A stretch of 17,710 nt of DNA, taken from the NCBI GenBank assembly GCA_937911235.1, contig CALDPN010000008.1, positions 1-17,710 of the forward strand. The letters are read 5' to 3'. Each line of letters begins with the position of its first letter. Positions within the stretch are counted from its first letter, which is position 1. The position numbers and the translations under genes are program-made. Origin of the DNA: an uncultured Bacteroidales bacterium. GTDB lineage: Bacteria > Bacteroidota > Bacteroidia > Bacteroidales > Paludibacteraceae. The notes below the pieces were generated by a model. That model was not told the DNA's origin. It saw only the letters and a list, made by a program, of their open reading frames with translations, and did not search any database. Shown here in pieces: positions 8,701 to 17,004 of the stretch.

Positions 8701-9983
8701 TTCATTACGTGTTCAAGAATATCCCAAACTACTGTATCTTTTCTATCAACGATTTTCTTAGCAGATTTTACAGTTTTTACGATACCACGTTCAATCAGTT
8801 TACGAATGATAAATGGTTTGTAAAGTTCTGTAGCCATGTCTTTTGGAAGACCACACTCATGCATACGAAGTTCTGGACCAACGACGATTACAGAACGAGC
8901 AGAGTAGTCAACACGTTTACCTAATAAGTTTTGACGGAAACGACCTTGTTTACCTTTCAAACTATCAGATAGTGATTTAAGAGCACGGTTTGCGTCTGCT
9001 TTAACCGCTGTAGATTTACGAGTGTTATCGAATAAAGAGTCCACAGCTTCTTGTAACATACGTTTTTCGTTACGAAGAATTACTTCAGGAGCTTTAATTT
9101 CGATAAGTTTTTTCAAACGGTTGTTACGGATGATTACACGACGGTAAAGGTCGTTAAGGTCTGATGTTGCGAAACGACCACCATCTAGTGGAACTAGAGG
9201 ACGTAGTTCTGGTGGAATCACAGGAACTACATTGATAACCATCCATTCAGGTTTGTTGCGATGTTTAGAAGCACGGAAAGACTCAATAACTTGTAGACGT
9301 TTTAACGCTTCAGTTTTACGTTGTTGAGAAAGGTCTGTGCTAGCTTTGTCGCGTAATTCGTATGAAACTTTGTCCAAGTCTATGCGCATTAACATATCTT
9401 GGATAGCTTCAGCACCCATTTTAGCGATGAACTTGTTTGGATCGCTATCGTCAAGAAGTTGATTTTCACGTGGAAGATTATCCATGATTTCATCATATTC
9501 TTCTTCACTAAGAGTATCACCAACAGCAAGTTCAGTGTGGATACCAGCTTGAATTACCACATATTTTTCATAATATATGATAGAGTCAAGTTTCTTTGTA
9601 GGTAATCCTAAAAGGTAACCAATCTTGTTAGGTAAAGAACGGAAATACCAGATGTGAGCAACAGGAACCACCAATTTGATGTGACCCATACGTTCACGAC
9701 GCACTTTCTTTTCAGTAACGTCCACACCACAACGGTCGCAAGTGATACCTTTGTAACGAATGCTCTTATATTTACCACAGTGACATTCGTAATCTTTAGT
9801 AGGACCAAAGATGCGTTCACAGAATAGACCATCACGTTCAGGTTTGTATGTACGATAGTTGATGGTTTCTGGTTTTAGCACTTCACCACTAGATTGTTTT
9901 AGAATCTCTTCAGGAGAAGCTAAACCAATGGTTATTTTGCTAAAATTGGTTTTTTGTTTATTATTTTCACTTCTAAATGCCAT
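5703..9983 (-). CDS. rpoC: DNA-directed RNA polymerase subunit beta'
   Basis: The largest core subunit of RNA polymerase, holding the catalytic magnesium. At 1426 aa it is the usual Bacteroidota size. The N-terminal zinc site uses C67, C69, C82 and C85. The active-site motif NADFDGDQMAVH has catalytic aspartates D471, D473 and D475. The second zinc cluster is visible in CESKKGVCAKCYG, and the trigger-loop region is recognisable downstream (GEPGTQLTLRTFHVGG). The Bacteroidota-type insertion between the trigger-loop halves is rich in Lys/Glu/Val. No frameshift is seen. The start lies nine bases after the rpoB stop without an evident Shine-Dalgarno site. It is the last gene of the cluster. Confidence 0.99.
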   Translation of the reverse strand: MAFRSENNKQKTNFSKITIGLASPEEILKQSSGEVLKPETINYRTYKPERDGLFCERIFGPTKDYECHCGKYKSIRYKGITCDRCGVDVTEKKVRRERMGHIKLVVPVAHIWYFRSLPNKIGYLLGLPTKKLDSIIYYEKYVVIQAGIHTELAVGDTLSEEEYDEIMDNLPRENQLLDDSDPNKFIAKMGAEAIQDMLMRIDLDKVSYELRDKASTDLSQQRKTEALKRLQVIESFRASKHRNKPEWMVINVVPVIPPELRPLVPLDGGRFATSDLNDLYRRVIIRNNRLKKLIEIKAPEVILRNEKRMLQEAVDSLFDNTRKSTAVKADANRALKSLSDSLKGKQGRFRQNLLGKRVDYSARSVIVVGPELRMHECGLPKDMATELYKPFIIRKLIERGIVKTVKSAKKIVDRKDTVVWDILEHVMKGHPVLLNRAPTLHRLGIQAFQPKMIEGKAIQLHPLACTAFNADFDGDQMAVHLPLGNEAILEAQILMLASHNILNPANGAPITVPSQDMILGLYYMTKERSGAMGEGLKFYSPEEVNIAYNERRVTLNTKITVKTKDVENGLLVTKLIDTTVGRVLFNECVPEEVGFINTLITKKSLRDIISKVIAVCGVARTADFLDDIKNLGYYMAFKGCLSFNLENVIIPEEKEKLVQEGYDKVEAILSDYSMGFITFNERYNQIIDTWTHVNNNLSNILMDQLKKDDQGFNSVYMMLDSGARGSRTQISQLCGMRGLMAKPQKAGAEGGQTIENPILSNFKEGLSVLEYFISTHGARKGLADTALKTADAGYLTRRLVDVSHDVIIQEEDCGTLRGLIATELKNNEDVISSLYERILGRVSVHDIIHPVTEKIIVGAGEEITEDAAKMIQESSIEQVEIRSVLTCESKKGVCAKCYGRNLATGRMVQKGEAVGVIAAQSIGEPGTQLTLRTFHVGGVAANVATENKLISRYDGVLEIDELRTVKSESGEEIVVSRLTELRIVEPNTKVVLTTQNIPYASTIFVKNGAKVKKGDALCEWDPFNAVVISEVKGKIKFENVIENITYKVESDEQTGLKEKIIVEAKDKDKNKIPSALVLDEKGKVVRTYTLPVGAHISLDENANIQVGQTLFKIPRVVSKVGDITGGLPRVTELFEARNPSNPAIVSEIDGEVSFGKIKRGQREIIITPKIGKEKIYLVPLSKQILVQENDFVRAGGALSDGAITPSDILAIKGPTAVQEYIVNEVQDVYRSQGVKINDKHFEVIVRQMMRKVEIDDPGDTHFLEKQIVDKQAFMEENNQIWGKYVVTDAGDSEIFQRGQIVTARKLRDENSSLKRKDLRIVETREAVPATSNQILQGITRAALQTTSFMSAASFQETTKVLNDAAINGKVDYLEGMKENVITGRLIPAGTGLSAYEKIVVASREEYEKIMEAKRNLIETKEESAAE

Positions 9984-9992
9984 AGTACTTTT

Positions 9993-12900
9993 TTATTCTA
10001 AGTTGATGCTAAGACCTAAGCCACGTAATTCGTGTAGTAATACGTTAAGAGATTCTGGAATTCCAGCTTGTGGAATTGGATCACCTTTAACTATAGCTTC
10101 GTAAGCTTTAGCACGTCCTACTACGTCGTCAGATTTAATTGTCAAGATTTCTTGAAGGATGTGTGATGCGCCGAATGCTTCTAGCGCCCAAACTTCCATC
10201 TCACCGAAACGTTGACCACCGAATTGAGCTTTACCACCAAGAGGTTGTTGTGTAACAAGTGAGTAAGGACCGATAGAACGAGCGTGCATTTTGTCTTCTA
10301 CCATGTGGCCTAATTTCAACATATAGATAACACCTACAGTAGCAGGTTGGTCAAATCTTTCGCCAGTACCACCATCGAATAGGTAAGTTTTACCATATCT
10401 TGGCACACCAGCTTTGTCAGTCCATGTATTTAAGTCGTCTAATGATGCACCGTCGAAGATAGGAGTCGCAAATTTCACACCTAGTTCTTTTCCAGCCCAT
10501 CCTAGAACAGTTTCAAAGATTTGTCCTAAGTTCATACGAGAAGGCACACCTAGTGGGTTTAGAACGATATCTACTGGAGTACCATCTGCAAGGAATGGCA
10601 TATCTTCTTGACGAACAATACGAGAAACAATACCTTTGTTACCGTGACGACCCGCCATTTTATCACCAACGCGGATTTTACGTTTTTTAGCGATATAAAT
10701 CTTAGCTAGTTGAACAATACCAGAAGGAAGATCATCACCAACGCTGATGTTGTATTTTTCACGTTTAAGAACAGCATCAAGTTCTTTGTATTTACGTAAG
10801 TAGTTAAGGATAACGTCACGAATTAAATCATTTTTGTGAGCGTCAGCTGTCCATTTACTTACTTGAACAGTGGTATAATCAATTTCTAATAATTGTTTTT
10901 GTGTAAACTTATTACCTTTAGCGATAAGGTCTGCACCTAAGAAATCTTTAACACCTTGTGATGTTTTGCCGCTAGTTAGAACCATCAACTTATCAACAAG
11001 AATGTTTTTAAGTTTAGCAACATTTTCTTCGAAGCGAGCTTCCATTGCTGCAATCTGAATTTTTTCTTCAGATTTTTCTTTCTTAGTTTTTTGTGCTTTA
11101 GAGAATAGACGTTTACCAATAACTACACCACGAAGTGATGGGTTAGCTTTTAGAGAAGCGTCTTTCACGTCACCAGCTTTATCACCGAAGATAGCACGTA
11201 GAAGTTTTTCCTCTGGAGAAGGATCTGATTCACCTTTTGGAGTGATTTTACCAATAAGGATGTCACCAGGTTTAACTAGAGCACCAACGCGGATAATACC
11301 GTTTTCGTCTAGGTCTTTAGTTGCATCTTCACTTACGTTTGGAATATCCGCTGTAAGTTCTTCCATACCACGTTTGGTTTCACGAACCTCAAGTGTATAT
11401 TCATCTACGTGAACAGAAGTTAGTAAGTCTTCGCGAACAACACGTTCGTTAATTACGATAGCGTCCTCATAGTTGTAACCTTTCCAAGGCATGAATGCCA
11501 CTTTAAGGTTTCTACCAATAGCAAGTTCACCATTTTGAGTAGAGTAACCTTCGGTAAGGATTTGACCTTTAGTTACTTTATCACCCTTCTTACAGATTGG
11601 ACGAAGGTCGATAGTGGTGCTTTGGTTAGTTTTTTGGAACTTAGGTAATTTGTATTCTTGAACAGGTTCGTCGAAACGTACGAACAATTCTTCTTCTGTG
11701 TATTCGTATTTAATGCGAATAGTTGTAGCATCTACATATTCAATTACACCATCACGTTCAGCAACAATTTGAGTACGTGAATTTTGTACTAATTGACCTT
11801 CTATACCAGTACCCACGATAGGAGCCTCTGTGCGTAGAAGTGGCACTGCTTGACGCATCATGTTAGAACCCATCAGCGCACGGTTCGCGTCGTCGTGTTC
11901 TAGGAATGGGATAAGAGCAGCAGCGATAGATGCAATTTGTTGAGGAGCTACGTCCATAAGTTCAACCTCTTCTGGAGCAACGATTGGGAAATCACTGTCT
12001 TGACGAGATTTAACACGAGTACGGATAAATGTACCGTCATCGTTTAATGGAGCATTACCTTGTGCAATGATTTTGTTTTCTTCTTCTTCAGCAGCTAGGT
12101 AAACTACCTCATCTTTATTTAAGTTAACAGTCTTGTTTTCAACTTTACGATATGGAGTTTCGATGAAACCTAAATCGTTAATCTTAGCGAATACGCAAAG
12201 AGAGTTGATAAGACCGATGTTTGGACCTTCAGGAGTTTCGATAGGACATAGACGACCATAGTGTGTGTAGTGAACGTCACGTACCTCGAAACCAGCTCTT
12301 TCACGAGAAAGACCACCAGGACCAAGAGCAGATAAACGACGTTTGTGAGTGATTTCTGCTAGTGGGTTGGTTTGGTCCATGAATTGTGACAATGCGTTAG
12401 TACCAAAGAACGAATTAATTACTGAAGAGATTGTCTTAGCATTAATAAGGTCGATTGGAGTAAATACTTCGTTGTCACGAACATTCATTCTTTCACGAAT
12501 AGTACGAGCCATACGAGCTAGACCAATACCGAATTGGTTGTAAAGTTGTTCGCCAACAGTACGAACACGACGGTTGCTTAAGTGGTCAATATCGTCAACA
12601 TCCGCTTTAGAGTTAATAAGTTCAATTAAATATTGAATAATAGCAATAATATCTTCTCTAGTCAATACTTTAATCTCTGCAGCTATATCAAGATTTAATT
12701 TGCGGTTGATACGATAACGGCCCACATCACCAAGGTCATAACGTTTTTCAGAGAAGAATAGGTTATTAATAACTTCGCGTGCACTAGTTTCATCTGTAGG
12801 TTCAGCATTACGTAGTTGGCGATAGATATAATAAACAGCTTCTTTTTCTGAGTTACAAGAGTCCTTTTGTAATGTGTTATATATTATTGTATAGTCAGAC

Positions 12901-13793
12901 ATATTAGCATCTTCGCGGTGAAGAAGAATTGTAGAAACACCGGTTTCTATAATTTTGTCAATATGTTCTGCTTCTAGAATAGTTTCACGGTCGATGATAA
13001 CTTCGTTACGATCGATAGAAACAACTTCTCCTGTATCTTCGTCAGCAAAGTCTTCTACCCAAGTTTTAAGTACACGAGCAGCTAATTTTCTACCAATAGC
13101 TTTTTTAAGATTGGTTTTAGTTGCTTTGATTTCTTCTGCAAGGTTGAAAATTTCAAGAATTTCTTTATCACTTTCAAAACCTACAGCACGAAGTAGGGTA
13201 GTAACAGGTAATTTTTTCTTACGGTCGATGTATGCATACATCACGTTGTTAATGTCTGTAGTAAATTCTATCCATGATCCACGGAATGGAATAATACGTG
13301 CAGAATATAACTTAGTACCATTGGTGTGCATGTTTTGTCCGAAGAAAACACCTGGAGAACGGTGTAATTGAGATACAACTACACGTTCAGCACCGTTGAT
13401 AACGAATGTACCTTTTTCGGTCATATAAGGGATAGGACCTAGGTAAACGTCTTGGATCACAGTTTCAAAATCTTCGTGATCTGGATCGGTGCAAGATAAT
13501 CTAAGTTTAGCTTTTAGTGGAACATTGTATGTAAGTCCACGGTCGATACACTCATCTATAGAATAGCGAGGAGGATCGATATAGTAGTCTAGAAACTCAA
13601 GTGTAAAGTTGTTTCTAGTATCGTTTATAGGAAAGTTTTCGGAAAATACCTTATACAATCCTTCGTTTTTTCTTTTTTCCGGAGGAGTATCTAGTTGGAA
13701 GAAATCCTTGAATGATTTTAACTGAACTTCTAGGAAGTCAGGGTATTCCAACGGATTTTTAATTGATGAGAAATTTATTCTGTTGTTACTCAT
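9993..13793 (-). CDS. rpoB: DNA-directed RNA polymerase subunit beta
   Basis: The second-largest core subunit, forming one jaw of the polymerase and the rifampicin pocket. At 1266 aa it matches other Bacteroidota. The rifampicin-resistance region starts near residue 464 (GTNALSQFMDQTNPLAE). The positions equal to E. coli D516, H526 and S531 are D473, H483 and S488, all the sensitive type. The ETPEGPNIGL segment (519-528) and the C-terminal KMAGRHGNKG and GGQRFGEMEVWALEAFGA motifs are intact. The start follows rplL by 148 bases that contain a strong hairpin, so expression is probably set by partial read-through. No TAnnTTTG promoter is visible in that gap. Confidence 0.99.
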   Translation of the reverse strand: MSNNRINFSSIKNPLEYPDFLEVQLKSFKDFFQLDTPPEKRKNEGLYKVFSENFPINDTRNNFTLEFLDYYIDPPRYSIDECIDRGLTYNVPLKAKLRLSCTDPDHEDFETVIQDVYLGPIPYMTEKGTFVINGAERVVVSQLHRSPGVFFGQNMHTNGTKLYSARIIPFRGSWIEFTTDINNVMYAYIDRKKKLPVTTLLRAVGFESDKEILEIFNLAEEIKATKTNLKKAIGRKLAARVLKTWVEDFADEDTGEVVSIDRNEVIIDRETILEAEHIDKIIETGVSTILLHREDANMSDYTIIYNTLQKDSCNSEKEAVYYIYRQLRNAEPTDETSAREVINNLFFSEKRYDLGDVGRYRINRKLNLDIAAEIKVLTREDIIAIIQYLIELINSKADVDDIDHLSNRRVRTVGEQLYNQFGIGLARMARTIRERMNVRDNEVFTPIDLINAKTISSVINSFFGTNALSQFMDQTNPLAEITHKRRLSALGPGGLSRERAGFEVRDVHYTHYGRLCPIETPEGPNIGLINSLCVFAKINDLGFIETPYRKVENKTVNLNKDEVVYLAAEEEENKIIAQGNAPLNDDGTFIRTRVKSRQDSDFPIVAPEEVELMDVAPQQIASIAAALIPFLEHDDANRALMGSNMMRQAVPLLRTEAPIVGTGIEGQLVQNSRTQIVAERDGVIEYVDATTIRIKYEYTEEELFVRFDEPVQEYKLPKFQKTNQSTTIDLRPICKKGDKVTKGQILTEGYSTQNGELAIGRNLKVAFMPWKGYNYEDAIVINERVVREDLLTSVHVDEYTLEVRETKRGMEELTADIPNVSEDATKDLDENGIIRVGALVKPGDILIGKITPKGESDPSPEEKLLRAIFGDKAGDVKDASLKANPSLRGVVIGKRLFSKAQKTKKEKSEEKIQIAAMEARFEENVAKLKNILVDKLMVLTSGKTSQGVKDFLGADLIAKGNKFTQKQLLEIDYTTVQVSKWTADAHKNDLIRDVILNYLRKYKELDAVLKREKYNISVGDDLPSGIVQLAKIYIAKKRKIRVGDKMAGRHGNKGIVSRIVRQEDMPFLADGTPVDIVLNPLGVPSRMNLGQIFETVLGWAGKELGVKFATPIFDGASLDDLNTWTDKAGVPRYGKTYLFDGGTGERFDQPATVGVIYMLKLGHMVEDKMHARSIGPYSLVTQQPLGGKAQFGGQRFGEMEVWALEAFGASHILQEILTIKSDDVVGRAKAYEAIVKGDPIPQAGIPESLNVLLHELRGLGLSINLE

Positions 13794-13880
13794 ACGAGGT
13801 TTAATATCAAACGGTTAAAGACTAACTCGTGATTGCTTTTTTATGTGTGGAAAAGCAGACCACTATTTTAAGCATAAAAA

Positions 13881-13914
13881 GGTTTAGAACCTTATTTTGC
13901 TAAGGTTCTAAACC
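13881..13914 (-). terminator. Hairpin attenuator/processing site between rplL and rpoB
   Basis: A perfect 14-bp inverted repeat (13881-13894 with 13901-13914, loop of 6) is followed on the minus strand by TTTTTA. It has the form of an intrinsic terminator but lies inside the cluster, with rpoB as the next gene. It therefore probably acts as a partial terminator or an RNA-processing site. A second small hairpin, TCCTG/CAGGA (13920-13934), lies between it and rplL. In E. coli the same gap holds an attenuator and an RNase III site. Confidence 0.75.
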
Positions 13915-13941
13915 GAGCCTCCTGATTTACAGGAAGTTAGA

Positions 13942-14322
13942 TTATTTTAACTCAACTTCAGCGCCAGCTTCAGTAAGTTGTTTTTTCAATGCTTCAGCTT
14001 CGTCTTTGCTTACACCTTCTTTAACGTTAGCAGGAGCAGCGTCAACGATATCTTTAGCTTCTTTTAGGCCAAGACCTGTTAGTTCTTTAACTAGTTTTAC
14101 GATAGCTAGTTTGTTAGCACCAGCTGATTTTAATACTACGTCAAAAGATGTTTTTTCTTCAGCAGCAGGAGCAGCAGCACCAGCAGCAGCTGGGCCAGCA
14201 ACAGCTACAGCAGCAGCTGCAGGTTCGATACCATATTCATCTTTTAAAATTTGAGCTAGTTCGTTTACGTCTTTAACGGTTAGGTTTACTAGTTCTTCTG
14301 CAAGTTTCTTTAAATCTGCCAT
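13942..14322 (-). CDS. rplL: 50S ribosomal protein L7/L12
   Basis: The multicopy stalk protein that recruits EF-Tu, EF-G and other GTPases to the ribosome. It has 126 aa. The N-terminal dimerisation region (about 1-33) binds L10, and the flexible hinge (about 36-56) is rich in Ala, Pro and Gly. The C-terminal factor-binding domain shows the conserved KLAIVKLVKELTGLGLKEAK run (71-90). It lies 46 bases downstream of rplJ, and the rplL-rpoB hairpin follows. Confidence 0.99.
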   Translation of the reverse strand: MADLKKLAEELVNLTVKDVNELAQILKDEYGIEPAAAAVAVAGPAAAGAAAPAAEEKTSFDVVLKSAGANKLAIVKLVKELTGLGLKEAKDIVDAAPANVKEGVSKDEAEALKKQLTEAGAEVELK

Positions 14323-14368
14323 TTTTATAAAATTTAAAAAGTTTTTACTAATTTGTTGTTTTGGGTAA

Positions 14369-14896
14369 TTATTCTCTCTCGCCTAGTGTTTTTAACACGC
14401 CATGGATTGTATTGCCTCCAGATTGAAGTGCAGAAAGCACATTTTGCATTGGAGATTGTAACAAGCCGATGATTTCGCCAAGAAGTTCTTCTTTAGATTT
14501 AAGAGCTACTAGAGCATCTAATTGGTCAGCGCCAACGTACATGCTTTCGTATACATAAGCTGCTTTCAATACTGGTTTGCCGTTGTTAGCTTTGTCTTTA
14601 CTTAATTCTTTGATAAGACGAGCTGGAGCATTACCATTGTTTGAGAACATTATAGAGGTAGAGCCACTTAGAGTGCCGTAGATTTCGCTGAAATCAGCAT
14701 CTAGACCTTCTAATGCCTTTTGGAACAAGGTGTTTTTAACCACCATTAATTTTACGTCTTTCTCGAAACATGCTTTACGTAATAGATGTGTTCTTTCTGC
14801 GTTTAATTCAGAAGTATCTGTTACGTAGAAGTGGTCATATTGACCAATAGTTTCTTGAATAAGAGCTATAACATTTGCTTTATCTTCCTTTTTCAT
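14369..14896 (-). CDS. rplJ: 50S ribosomal protein L10
   Basis: The base of the ribosomal stalk: it binds 23S rRNA through its N-terminal domain and carries L7/L12 dimers on its C-terminal helix. It has 175 aa, close to the family length. The N-terminal region includes FYVTDTSELNAERTHLLRKA (about 23-42), and VVKNTLFQKAL follows near residues 58-68. The C-terminal helix runs from about residue 140. Only 20 bases separate it from rplA, too little for the usual L10-L12 autoregulatory leader outside coding sequence. Confidence 0.98.
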   Translation of the reverse strand: MKKEDKANVIALIQETIGQYDHFYVTDTSELNAERTHLLRKACFEKDVKLMVVKNTLFQKALEGLDADFSEIYGTLSGSTSIMFSNNGNAPARLIKELSKDKANNGKPVLKAAYVYESMYVGADQLDALVALKSKEELLGEIIGLLQSPMQNVLSALQSGGNTIHGVLKTLGERE

Positions 14897-14916
14897 GCTT
14901 ACAATAATTTTAGTGG

Positions 14917-15609
14917 TTATTCAGCTGATTTAGGGTCTACTTTTACACCCTTACTCATTGTACTTGAAAGATAAATGCTCTTAATATAGATACCTTTAGC
15001 AGCGGTAGGTTTTAGTTTAATCAAAGTGCTGATAAATTCTTTAGCATTCTCAGCTATTTTTTCTGCATCGAAAGATACTTTAGCAATAGCTGCGTGAACG
15101 ATACCAGTTTTATCTACTTTGAAGTCAATTTTACCTTGTTTTACTTCTTTAACTGCTTTACCTATTTCGTTGGTTACTGTACCGCTTTTAGGGTTTGGCA
15201 TTAAACCACGAGGACCTAAAACACGACCTAGAGCACCAAGTTTACCCATAATTGAAGGCATAGTAATGATGATATCAATATCAGTCCAACCGCCTTTAAT
15301 TTTTTCGATAAATTCATCAAGACCAACATAATCAGCGCCAGCAGCTTTTGCTTCTGCTTCTTTGTCGGGAGTACATAGGGCCAATACGCGAACCTCTTTA
15401 CCAGTACCGTTAGGAAGTGAAACTACGCCACGTACCATTTGGTTACTTTTACGAGGGTCTACACCTAAACGAACGTCGATATCGACTGATGCGTCAAATT
15501 TAGTAAATGTGATATCTTTTACTAATTGAGCTGCTTCTGCAAGAGAGTAGCTTTTACCTACTTCAATTTTCTCAGCAGCTAACTTTTGATTTTTTGTCAG
15601 TTTACTCAT
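14917..15609 (-). CDS. rplA: 50S ribosomal protein L1
   Basis: Forms the mobile L1 arm that helps deacylated tRNA leave the E site; in many bacteria it also represses its own rplK-rplA mRNA. It has 230 aa, the normal length. Signature segments are DIDVRLGVDPRKSNQMVRG (43-61), the glycine-rich MPSIMGKLGALGRVLGPRG (118-136) and LMPNPKSGTV (137-146). It starts 18 bases after rplK. No clear copy of the L1-binding stem was identified upstream of rplK. Confidence 0.99.
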   Translation of the reverse strand: MSKLTKNQKLAAEKIEVGKSYSLAEAAQLVKDITFTKFDASVDIDVRLGVDPRKSNQMVRGVVSLPNGTGKEVRVLALCTPDKEAEAKAAGADYVGLDEFIEKIKGGWTDIDIIITMPSIMGKLGALGRVLGPRGLMPNPKSGTVTNEIGKAVKEVKQGKIDFKVDKTGIVHAAIAKVSFDAEKIAENAKEFISTLIKLKPTAAKGIYIKSIYLSSTMSKGVKVDPKSAE

Positions 15610-15627
15610 GTTTTAAAAATTGAAGGG

Positions 15628-16071
15628 TTAATTACTTTCTGGAAATTCTCCTTTAACTGAGATACCCATGCTTCTTGCGGTACCAGCTACCATACGCATT
15701 GCTGAATCAATAGTGAAACAGTTTAAATCTGCCATTTTATCAGTTGCAATAGCTTTAACTTGTTCCCAAGTTACTTCAGCTATTTTCTTTCTGTTAGGCT
15801 GAGCAGAACCACTTTTTTGTTTTGTAACTTCAAGTAGTTGGATAGCCACAGGAGGAGTTTTGATGATAAAATCGAAAGATTTATCAGTGTAATAGGTAAT
15901 GACCACAGGCAAGATTTTTCCTGCTTTGTCTTGGGTTCTGGCATTAAATTGTTTGCAAAACTCCATAATATTGATACCCTTGGAACCCAAGGCAGGACCA
16001 ATTGGAGGAGATGGATTTGCAGCACCACCTTTTACTTGCAATTTGATTTGGCCAGCAATTTCTTTTGCCAT
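15628..16071 (-). CDS. rplK: 50S ribosomal protein L11
   Basis: Binds the GTPase-associated centre of 23S rRNA next to L10 and is the site of thiostrepton action with that RNA. At 147 aa it is of standard length. The proline-rich N-terminal domain shows NPSPPIGPALGSKGINIMEF (19-38), typical of the family, and the C-terminal RNA-binding domain covers about residues 75-142. The 63-base gap from nusG has no TAnnTTTG promoter match, so it is probably read from upstream. Confidence 0.99.
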   Translation of the reverse strand: MAKEIAGQIKLQVKGGAANPSPPIGPALGSKGINIMEFCKQFNARTQDKAGKILPVVITYYTDKSFDFIIKTPPVAIQLLEVTKQKSGSAQPNRKKIAEVTWEQVKAIATDKMADLNCFTIDSAMRMVAGTARSMGISVKGEFPESN

Positions 16072-16134
16072 GTTATCAAATACTTTTTGTTGTTAATAAA
16101 TTATTGGTGAAAAACGGACAAGTAGAGCGTAACC

Positions 16135-16689
16135 TTATTGTCCTTTCTCAACTTGCATAAAGCTTAATTCTAGCGGAGTTTTGCGTCCGAAGATCATGAC
16201 CATAACCTTTAGCTTTTTTCTTTCATTGTTAACTTCTTCAATAGTACCTTTGAAGTCGTTAAATGGTCCAGAGATTACTTTCACTTCTTCACCTACATAG
16301 AATGGAACGCTTAGTTCTTCTTCTTGTTCTTGTAGTTTGTCAACAGTACCTAAGATACGGTTAACTTCTGTTTGACGAAGTGGAACTATGTTTTTAGAGT
16401 CGTTACCGCCTAAAAAGCCAATAACGTTAGGAACGTTACGTAACTCGTGCATAATATCACCAGTTAGTACCATTTCTACTAAAACATAACCAGGAAGATA
16501 GCTTCTTTCTTTAACTATCTTCTTGTTGTTTCTCATTTGATATACTTTCTCGGTTGGGATCAATACTTGAAACACACGTCCGTGATAAAGAGGGTTGTTT
16601 CTGATTTCAGCTTCAACATACTCTCTTACTTTGTTTTCCTTACCGCTAACAGCTCTAAGGACATACCACTTTTTATTAGTTTCAGACAT
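16135..16689 (-). CDS. nusG: Transcription termination/antitermination factor NusG
   Basis: Binds RNA polymerase at the beta' clamp, affects elongation and pausing, and links polymerase to Rho or to the ribosome via S10. The NGN domain covers about residues 1-118 (KKWYVLRAVSGKENKVREYV near the start) and the KOW domain about 128-184 (VISGPFNDFKGTIEEV). The start chosen here is ATG at 16689, giving 184 aa. An in-frame TTG two codons upstream is possible, but a GGAGG at 16701-16697 is only one base from the TTG and seven from the ATG, which favours the ATG. It follows secE closely. Confidence 0.96.
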   Translation of the reverse strand: MSETNKKWYVLRAVSGKENKVREYVEAEIRNNPLYHGRVFQVLIPTEKVYQMRNNKKIVKERSYLPGYVLVEMVLTGDIMHELRNVPNVIGFLGGNDSKNIVPLRQTEVNRILGTVDKLQEQEEELSVPFYVGEEVKVISGPFNDFKGTIEEVNNERKKLKVMVMIFGRKTPLELSFMQVEKGQ

Positions 16690-16696
16690 ATACAAT

Positions 16697-16701
16697 CCTC
16701 C
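16697..16701 (-). promoter_or_regulatory. Shine-Dalgarno sequence of nusG
   Basis: GGAGG on the minus strand lies seven bases from the nusG ATG and just after the secE stop codon. Most genes in the window have no such site, and it decides the nusG start. Confidence 0.7.
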
Positions 16702-16703
16702 AA

Positions 16704-16895
16704 TTAGCCTATCAAATTATAGATAAATTTCATAATCTCTTCAAAGCCAAGGTCAATTAACCAAATAATGAGTGACATTATGATGGAAGCAGTTAACACA
16801 ATGACAGCACTATTGCTTAATTCCTTTGCAGTAGGCCAAGAAACTTTATGTATAAGTTCGTTGTAAGATTCTTTTATGTAAGTTACAAACTTCAT
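16704..16895 (-). CDS. secE: Preprotein translocase subunit SecE
   Basis: A small essential partner of SecY in the inner-membrane export channel. It has 63 aa, the short single-helix form common outside Proteobacteria. An amphipathic N-terminal helix (1-20) contains the conserved ELIHKVSWPTAKEL (13-26). One transmembrane helix follows at about residues 29-49. It starts 25 bases after the tRNA-Trp 3' end, and the secE-nusG pairing supports the call. Confidence 0.95.
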   Translation of the reverse strand: MKFVTYIKESYNELIHKVSWPTAKELSNSAVIVLTASIIMSLIIWLIDLGFEEIMKFIYNLIG

Positions 16896-16920
16896 GGTTT
16901 GTTTATTTATTTGTTTTTAG

Positions 16921-16993
16921 CACGGGTCGAGAGGCTCGAACTCCCGACACCTGGTTTTGGAGACCAGTGCTCTACCAACTGAGCTAGACCCGT
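16921..16993 (-). tRNA. tRNA-Trp (CCA anticodon)
   Basis: A complete 73-nt cloverleaf on the minus strand. The acceptor stem is ACGGGTC/GACCCGT, the D-arm GCTC/GAGC, the anticodon arm CTGGT-CTCCAAA-ACCAG and the T-arm GGGAG-TTCGAGC-CTCTC. Discriminator G73 is an identity element for tryptophanyl-tRNA synthetase. The 3' CCA is not encoded. It lies between tuf and secE without a visible promoter of its own, so it is probably cut from the longer transcript. Confidence 0.98.
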
Positions 16994-17004
16994 AAAATAG
17001 GCCG

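Noticed and set aside
12340..12410. Possible rifampicin-resistance changes in rpoB
   Set aside because: The key positions D473, H483 and S488 have the sensitive-type residues; small differences from E. coli are usual in this phylum.
12955..13371. Plus-strand open frame of 138 codons
   Set aside because: It is antisense within intact rpoB, Ser/Arg-rich, and shows no recognisable domain or start signal.
14160..14225. GCA/GCT-rich triplet repeat
   Set aside because: This is the Ala-rich hinge of L7/L12, normal for the family, not a regulatory or mobile repeat.
16072..16134. Possible promoter or L1-binding site upstream of rplK
   Set aside because: No TAnnTTTG match and no convincing L1-type stem could be drawn by eye in these 63 bases.
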